Under the pieces are notes generated by a model. The model had not been told where the DNA came from, did not search any database, and saw only the letters and a program-made list of their open reading frames with translations. The translations under genes and the position numbers were made by a program. A stretch of DNA of 64,000 nucleotides from Rhabditoides inermis (taxonomy: Eukaryota > Nematoda > Chromadorea > Rhabditida > Rhabditidae): the NCBI GenBank assembly GCA_963966185.1, contig CAWZYM010000190.1, forward strand, positions 145,001-209,000, written 5' to 3'. Below, in pieces: positions 59,774 to 64,000 of this stretch; within the stretch, counting starts at the first letter, position 1; every line of letters starts with the position of its first letter.

Positions 59774-62700
59774 GTCTCTCTGTCTATCTCTTTCTTTCTC
59801 TCTATCTCTATCTCTAACGCTATCTCGACCATGATGCCTCACGACACTGTATCTATAGTTATGCTCATGACAACCTTGCTGTTGTGTAAATAATGTTTGA
59901 TTGCGATTTTCAGATTCAGATGACTGCGCCCCACTCACCACTGCCACTAGGCACAGGCAGGGATCCGGGCGCGGGGGCGTTTCCATTCATGCATACACCC
60001 AGCACGTCCACTGTACCGGCGGGGCACTGGCAGAGACCGGACAGGCACACAGAGCCACCCTGGCAGTCCAGGGAGGAAGCGCACACCGTGGCTGAATTAT
60101 GACTATCGTATGACTAATTGATTAGATAAGATGATTAGCGTCACTTGACAATGTACTGTAGGTCAGCATACCGTACCTGGTGCATTTGGCGCGGGCGCGT
60201 TGCCACCCACGCACACTCCCTGTGATAGGACCGTTCCGGCGGGACATTGACATATTCCGGAGATGCAAGTAGAACCGCCCTGGCAGTCCAGGGACGAAGC
60301 GCACACCGTGCCTAAAAAGTTTACATTTGAATCGCGTGCTTTTTCATTGTAATCTCACTAAGAGCTAAACACTTAATCAAACGGTTTTTTTTTTACCGAG
60401 AGCATTTGATGCAATCTCACGCTTACCGTATGTACTCGGAGCGGGTGCACTTCCGCCGACACAGACTCCTTGCGATAGGAGAGTGCCGGTGGGACACTGG
60501 CACACCCCGCCCACACACACCGACCCGCCCTGGCACTCCAGCTGGGAGGAGCACGTGGAACCCGGGTAGTCTGAAGGATGGCATTATGATCTTTCTACGA
60601 CGATGAGAATCTAATAGTTGAACTAAGGTACAATTATACTAATGAATGATACTCACTCGCCACCCTTGGTTGGAAGACGGTGTTAATCTTGATATTTGGA
60701 TTCGTGATGAGTCCCTGTTGACCGCGCGGCGAGGGGTTGTGGACTGAAACAAGGAACTATAAATCAAAAGTAACTTTTCGAGTGTTAATAGAATTGGACT
60801 ATAACCTACATATATTATCTTTTAAAAGTACTTCCGTAAAAAGTGTTGTTTGTGTTAACCTGATTCAAGAAAAGCGCATGCATATATTAATAATTTTTGA
60901 AAAATCAAATCGTAAACACCTGAACATGAAAACTAACACAAACTTGCTCTTTCAAACGAATATAGAAACCTAACATTCAGAATAATACGAGTGTTTTGTT
61001 TCTTTAGTGTTTTTTTTGAGGACACGAAATATTTATTATATATACGGTTTATCAATAAAATAATATGTTAATCGTGATGTTGTTTGAATGTTTAACTCAA
61101 TATACAGGTGTAAAAATGTCAAAAAAATAAAACATGGAATTAAATTCAACATTTTTCGTTTTGAAAGAGCAAGTTTGTGTTAGTTTTCATGTTCAGGTGT
61201 TTACGATTTGATTTTTCAAAAATTATTAATATATGCATGCGCTTTTCTTGAATCAGGTTAACACAAACAACACTTTTTACGGAAGTACTTTTAAAAGATA
61301 ATATATGTCCTTTTGTTGAATTTCATAGAAATTTTCTCTCTCATCTTCATACACGTTTTTCTCTCATTATTTCATCAATTTCATTTCGAATTTTTACGAT
61401 ATTTTTTCTCGTTCTCTCCTCCTCTCCTCCTCTCCTCCTCTCCTTCCCTCCTTCTCTCTTTCCCTAGTTCTCTAGTTCTCTCTTTCCCTCGTTCTCTCGT
61501 TCTCTCATTCTCTCATTCTCTCATTCTCTCTTTCTCTCTTTCTCTCTTTCTCTCTCTCTCTTCTCTCTTTCTCTCTTTCTCTCTTTCTCTCTCTTTCTCT
61601 CTTTCTCTCTTTCTCTTTTTCTCTCTTTCTCTCTTTCTCTCTTTCTCTCTTTCTCTCTTTCTCTCTTTCTCTCGTCTCTCTCTCTTTCTCTCTTTCTCTC
61701 TTTCTCTCTTTCTCTCTTTCTCTCTTTCTCTCTTTCTCTCTTTCTCTCTTTCTCTCGTTCTCTCGTTCTCTCGTTCTCTCGTTCTCTCGTTCTCTCATTC
61801 TCTCATTCTCTCGTTCTCTCCTTCTCTCGTTCTCTCGTTCTCTCATTCTCTCATTCTCTCATTCTCTCGGTCTCTCCTTCTCTCCTCTCTTTCCCTCGTT
61901 CTCTTGTTCTCTCTTTCTCTCGTTCTCTAGTTCTCTCTTTCTCTCGCTCTCTTTCTCTCGTTCTCTCCGTCTCTCCTTCCCTCCTTGTCTCTTTCCTTCG
62001 TTCTCCAGTTCTCTCGTTATATCGTTCTCTCTTTCTCTCGTTCTCTTGTTCTCTCGTTCTCTCGTTCTATCCATCTCTCCTTCTCGCCTTCCCTCCTTCC
62101 CTCCTTCTCCCTTTCTGTCTTCCTCTCGTACTCTCGTTCTCTTGTTATATCGTTATCACTTTCTCTCGTTCTCTCTTTCTCTCGTTCTCTCGTTCTTTCG
62201 TTCTCTCGTTCTCTTGTTATCTCTTGCTCTCGTTCTCTCGTTCTCTCGTTCTCGCTTTCTCTCGTTCTCGCTTTCTCTCTTTCTCTCATTCTCTCATTCT
62301 CTCATTCTCTCCTTCCCTCCTTCTCTCGTTCTCTCGTTCTCTCGTTCTCTCATTCTCTCCGTCTCTCCGTCTCTCCTTCTCTCCTTCTCTCCTTCTCCCT
62401 TTCTCCCTTTCTCTCGTTCTCTAGTTCTCTTGTTATATCGTTTTCTCTTTCTCTCGTTCTCTCTTTCTCTCTTTCTCTCCGTCTCTCGTTCTCTCCTTCC
62501 CTTCTTCCCTCCTCGCCCTTTCTCTCTTTCTCTCGTTCTCTAGTTCTCTTGTTATATCGTTCTCTCTTTCTCTCATTCTCTCTTTCTCTCGTTCTCTCGT
62601 ACTCTCGTTCTCTCGTTCTCTCGTTCTCTCCGTCTCTCGTTCTCTCCTTCCCCCCTTCCCTCATTCTCTTCTCCCTTTCTCTCTTTCTGTCGTTCTCTAG

Positions 62701-64000
62701 TTCTCTTGTTATATCGTTCTCTCTTTCTCTCTTTCTCTCTTTCTCTCGTTCTCTCTTTCTCTCTTTTTCCTTTCTTTTCTCTGCCAGCGCGCGGTCGCGT
62801 GCCTTCCCTGTTATTTCCCCGACCCCTGAACAATGCTGTGCGGCGGAGGACACTAACCGGACTGGTACTCGATTTTGCTACTCTCTACATCTACGGCTTT
62901 GAGACTGGAGAGGAATCCTCGAAGACGATGAAACTCTCGGAGACGTCTCTTCGCGATCGATCGTTGAAGCCCGGATCTTCCGCCGCCGAGATCGAAACTT
63001 CCCCAGAAGCCGCAAGCAGGGGATGACATGCACCACCAATAGCACGTACGCATCCTCGGGACTACCGAAATCCGTGTTATTGGGACTCGCAGTAGGCGTT
63101 GCATTACTGTATTTTACCGTAACCTTGCCGTAATTTACATAATTGTACTGTGCTACTTGATTCGAGATAAATATTCTGATTCTGATTCTCTTTCTCTCTT
63201 TCTCTCTTTCTCTCTTTCTCTCTTTCTCTCGTTCTCTCTTTCTCTCGTTCTCTCGTTCTCTCCGTCTCTCGTTCTCTCCTTCCCTCCTTCCCTCATTCTC
63301 TTCTCCCTTTCTCTCTTTCTGTCGTTCTCTAGTTCTCTTGTTATATCGTTCTCTCTTTCTCTCGTTCTCTCTTTCTCTCTTTCTCTCGTTCTCTCGTTCT
63401 CTCATTTTCTCTTTCTCTCTCCTCTTATATAATTCCTACTGATCGCTGCCACCAAAGTGCATGTGTCTCTCTCCAAACAGCGTGCTCTCTCGCGTGCTCT
63501 CTCGCTCGCCCGTCAGCAGAGGGCTAGCTATCAGCTAGCGTGACTGGAAACGACACCCACCCACCCACCCACCCACACGCTGGCCTTTCGCGCGAGATCG
63601 CTCATAACTTCCTTCGGAGAAAAGATACAAAGATGCCGTCAATTAGTGATATGCCCTATGGAACCGTGCGAATCTAACTAACATAAATTGGAAGACTTCA
63701 CATTGTTGCTAACATGATCTTTGGATATCGCTACTTGAAAATTCTGGCGCGAGCCTTATTTTAACCCAAGAGAGAGGGCGCTGCGCGCCCTCTCTAATAC
63801 CACTGGCTCTCTCGCACCGTCCTCCCAAATTGACGTATCCAGTGGGACAGACACAGGCTCCGCCCACGCACACACTGCCGAACGAGCAGCGCTCGCCGCG
63901 GGAGCAAGAAGACCCGGCGGCGGCTGCGAATAGAGTGTCAACTTTCTTGTATGAACTTTCTTTGTATGAAGGGGTTTTAGTATAAATTCACGCAGCCGCC
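53897..64000 (-). CDS. Secreted EB-module and chitin-deacetylase-like protein, 5' end missing
   Basis: From the window end leftward, at least ten Cys-rich EB-type modules are encoded in separate exons. Examples are CSFGSVCVGGACVCPTGY (63.87 kb), CQGGSVCVGGVCQCPTG (60.5 kb), CQGGSTCISGICQCPAG (60.25 kb), CLSGLCQCPAGTV (60.0 kb), CNEAGKVC (58.38 kb) and CVSGLCTCPLGMTP (57.63 kb). Pro/Ala/Thr-rich linkers lie between some of them. Next comes CPADGSCVLPNCFCS, then the NodB-type domain: PQMVILTFDDAITD (motif 1, about 56.1 kb), GNEIAVNSITHESL (motif 2), GVRAPQLL (motif 3, about 55.3 kb) and FWPQTLDH. The end is IEWMRHPTALSRMETF, then a Cys-rich tail and TGA at 53897. The order matches nematode LGX-1/F48E3.8-type matrix proteins, extracellular chitin or matrix modifiers. 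Motif 2 has Asn where classical deacetylases have the first zinc His, so catalysis is uncertain. The N-terminus lies beyond the window. Confidence 0.85.
54020..54170. repeat. CT-rich intron of the deacetylase gene
   Basis: Imperfect (CT)n and (CCCT)n separate the last two exons. The same gene has GA/CT tracts in introns at 54330-54475, 54750-54808, 55252-55282, 55860-55998, 57735-57788, 59516-59603 and 59730-59775. Confidence 0.85.
56459..56502. repeat. (AAC)n microsatellite
   Basis: About 14 aac units with single interruptions lie in an intron of the deacetylase gene. Confidence 0.85.
57056..57177. repeat. 7-bp (TTTGTTG)n minisatellite
   Basis: About 16 uninterrupted heptamers lie next to (GTT)n in an intron of the deacetylase gene. 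The repeat keeps all frames open, giving spurious Cys/Leu/Val or Asn/Lys/Gln/Thr peptides. Confidence 0.9.
60808..61308. mobile_element. 501-bp foldback element with 152-bp inverted repeats
   Basis: The left arm 60808-60959 (starting acatatattatcttttaaaa) is the reverse complement of the right arm 61157-61308 with almost no mismatches. The unpaired centre is about 197 bp and AT-rich. CCT lies immediately outside both ends (60805-60807 and 61309-61311), consistent with a 3-bp target duplication. The element has no coding capacity and lies in the largest intron of the deacetylase gene. A transcript would fold into a long hairpin. Confidence 0.9.
61320..62780. repeat. Polypyrimidine array with TTCTCTCG-type units
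   Basis: About 1.4 kb consists almost only of C and T on the plus strand, in octamers such as ttctctcg, ttctctct and ctttctct. A longer motif, ttctctagttctcttgttatatcgttctct, recurs at about 62418, 62537, 62692 and 63324. The Ser/Leu/Phe frame of 205-305 codons on the plus strand and the Arg/Glu frame on the minus strand are artefacts. The array is intronic in the deacetylase gene. Confidence 0.95.
62781..63180 (+). repeat. Dispersed repeat D3, copy 2, inside the polypyrimidine array
   Basis: This unique-looking 400-bp segment, inverted relative to 40600-41100, interrupts the polypyrimidine array. The array text on its left (62600-62780) recurs on its right (63232-63420) at a spacing of 632 bp, so array and insert were probably duplicated or the insert landed between duplicated tracts. 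Confidence 0.75.
63190..63425. repeat. Polypyrimidine array, right part
   Basis: This has the same octamer composition as 61320-62780, including one copy of the agttctcttgttatatcg motif. Confidence 0.9.
63555..63576. repeat. (CCCA)n microsatellite
   Basis: About five uninterrupted ccca units in the same large intron. Confidence 0.8.
63716..63795 (+). repeat. Dispersed repeat D4 with hairpin, copy 2
   Basis: This matches 45411-45487 over about 75 bases, including the perfect 11-bp-arm palindrome at 63771-63795. It abuts the EB-module exon near 63800-63930, so the hairpin is close to a splice site. Confidence 0.8.

Noticed and set aside
61313..62902. Ser/Leu/Phe-rich or Arg/Glu-rich proteins of 205-305 codons
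   Set aside because: They read only the polypyrimidine or polypurine strand of the low-complexity array.

Overview
The window reads as nuclear DNA of a nematode, probably a free-living rhabditid-type worm; I cannot name the species. All recognisable genes are split by short GT-AG introns whose acceptors are mostly (T)TTCAG. The gene families are typical of nematodes: a patched-related protein, an ELO fatty acid elongase, a zf-C4 nuclear receptor, a two-domain C-type lectin, and an EB-module/polysaccharide deacetylase protein. Much of the rest is satellite, minisatellite, polypyrimidine and transposon DNA, and most long open frames in those parts are repeat artefacts.

Layout. 1-3879 (+) holds the 3' part of a patched-related gene. 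4932-6718 (-) is a fatty acid elongase with a 42-bp repeat array in one intron. 7197-16726 (+) is a long, acidic, multi-zinc-finger nuclear protein with very many exons. 17590-19386 carries 42-bp repeats, a tRNA-derived SINE-like element and a 170-bp duplication. 19387-22894 (+) is a complete nine-exon gene of unknown family. A SINE and a TTAA-flanked MITE sit in its introns. 23990-28752 is a TTAA-flanked 4.76-kb non-autonomous DNA transposon with an internal 1.45-kb tandem duplication. 29205-30640 (-) is the 3' part of a putative membrane-protein gene.

30390-53581 is a segmental duplication. Each unit carries a four-helix membrane-protein gene followed about 0.4 kb later, on the same strand, by a two-domain Ly6/uPAR-like secreted or GPI-anchored protein gene. 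Copy B (50135-53581) is intact. In copy A the Ly6-like gene is cut in two by about 12.4 kb of foreign DNA (33448-45840) and loses its last exon to an 11-bp G-rich minisatellite at 47098. The intervening DNA holds a 96-bp satellite of about 40 units with higher-order structure, nested repeats, a nuclear-receptor DNA-binding-domain gene and a C-type lectin gene.

53897-64000 (-) is the 3' part of a large secreted gene: EB modules followed by a chitin-deacetylase-like domain. Its largest intron contains a 501-bp foldback element and a polypyrimidine array of about 2 kb. All of these genes except the lectin pair and the duplicated pair look like ordinary nematode genes. The most unusual parts are the co-duplicated gene pair, the split copy, and the repeat elements.
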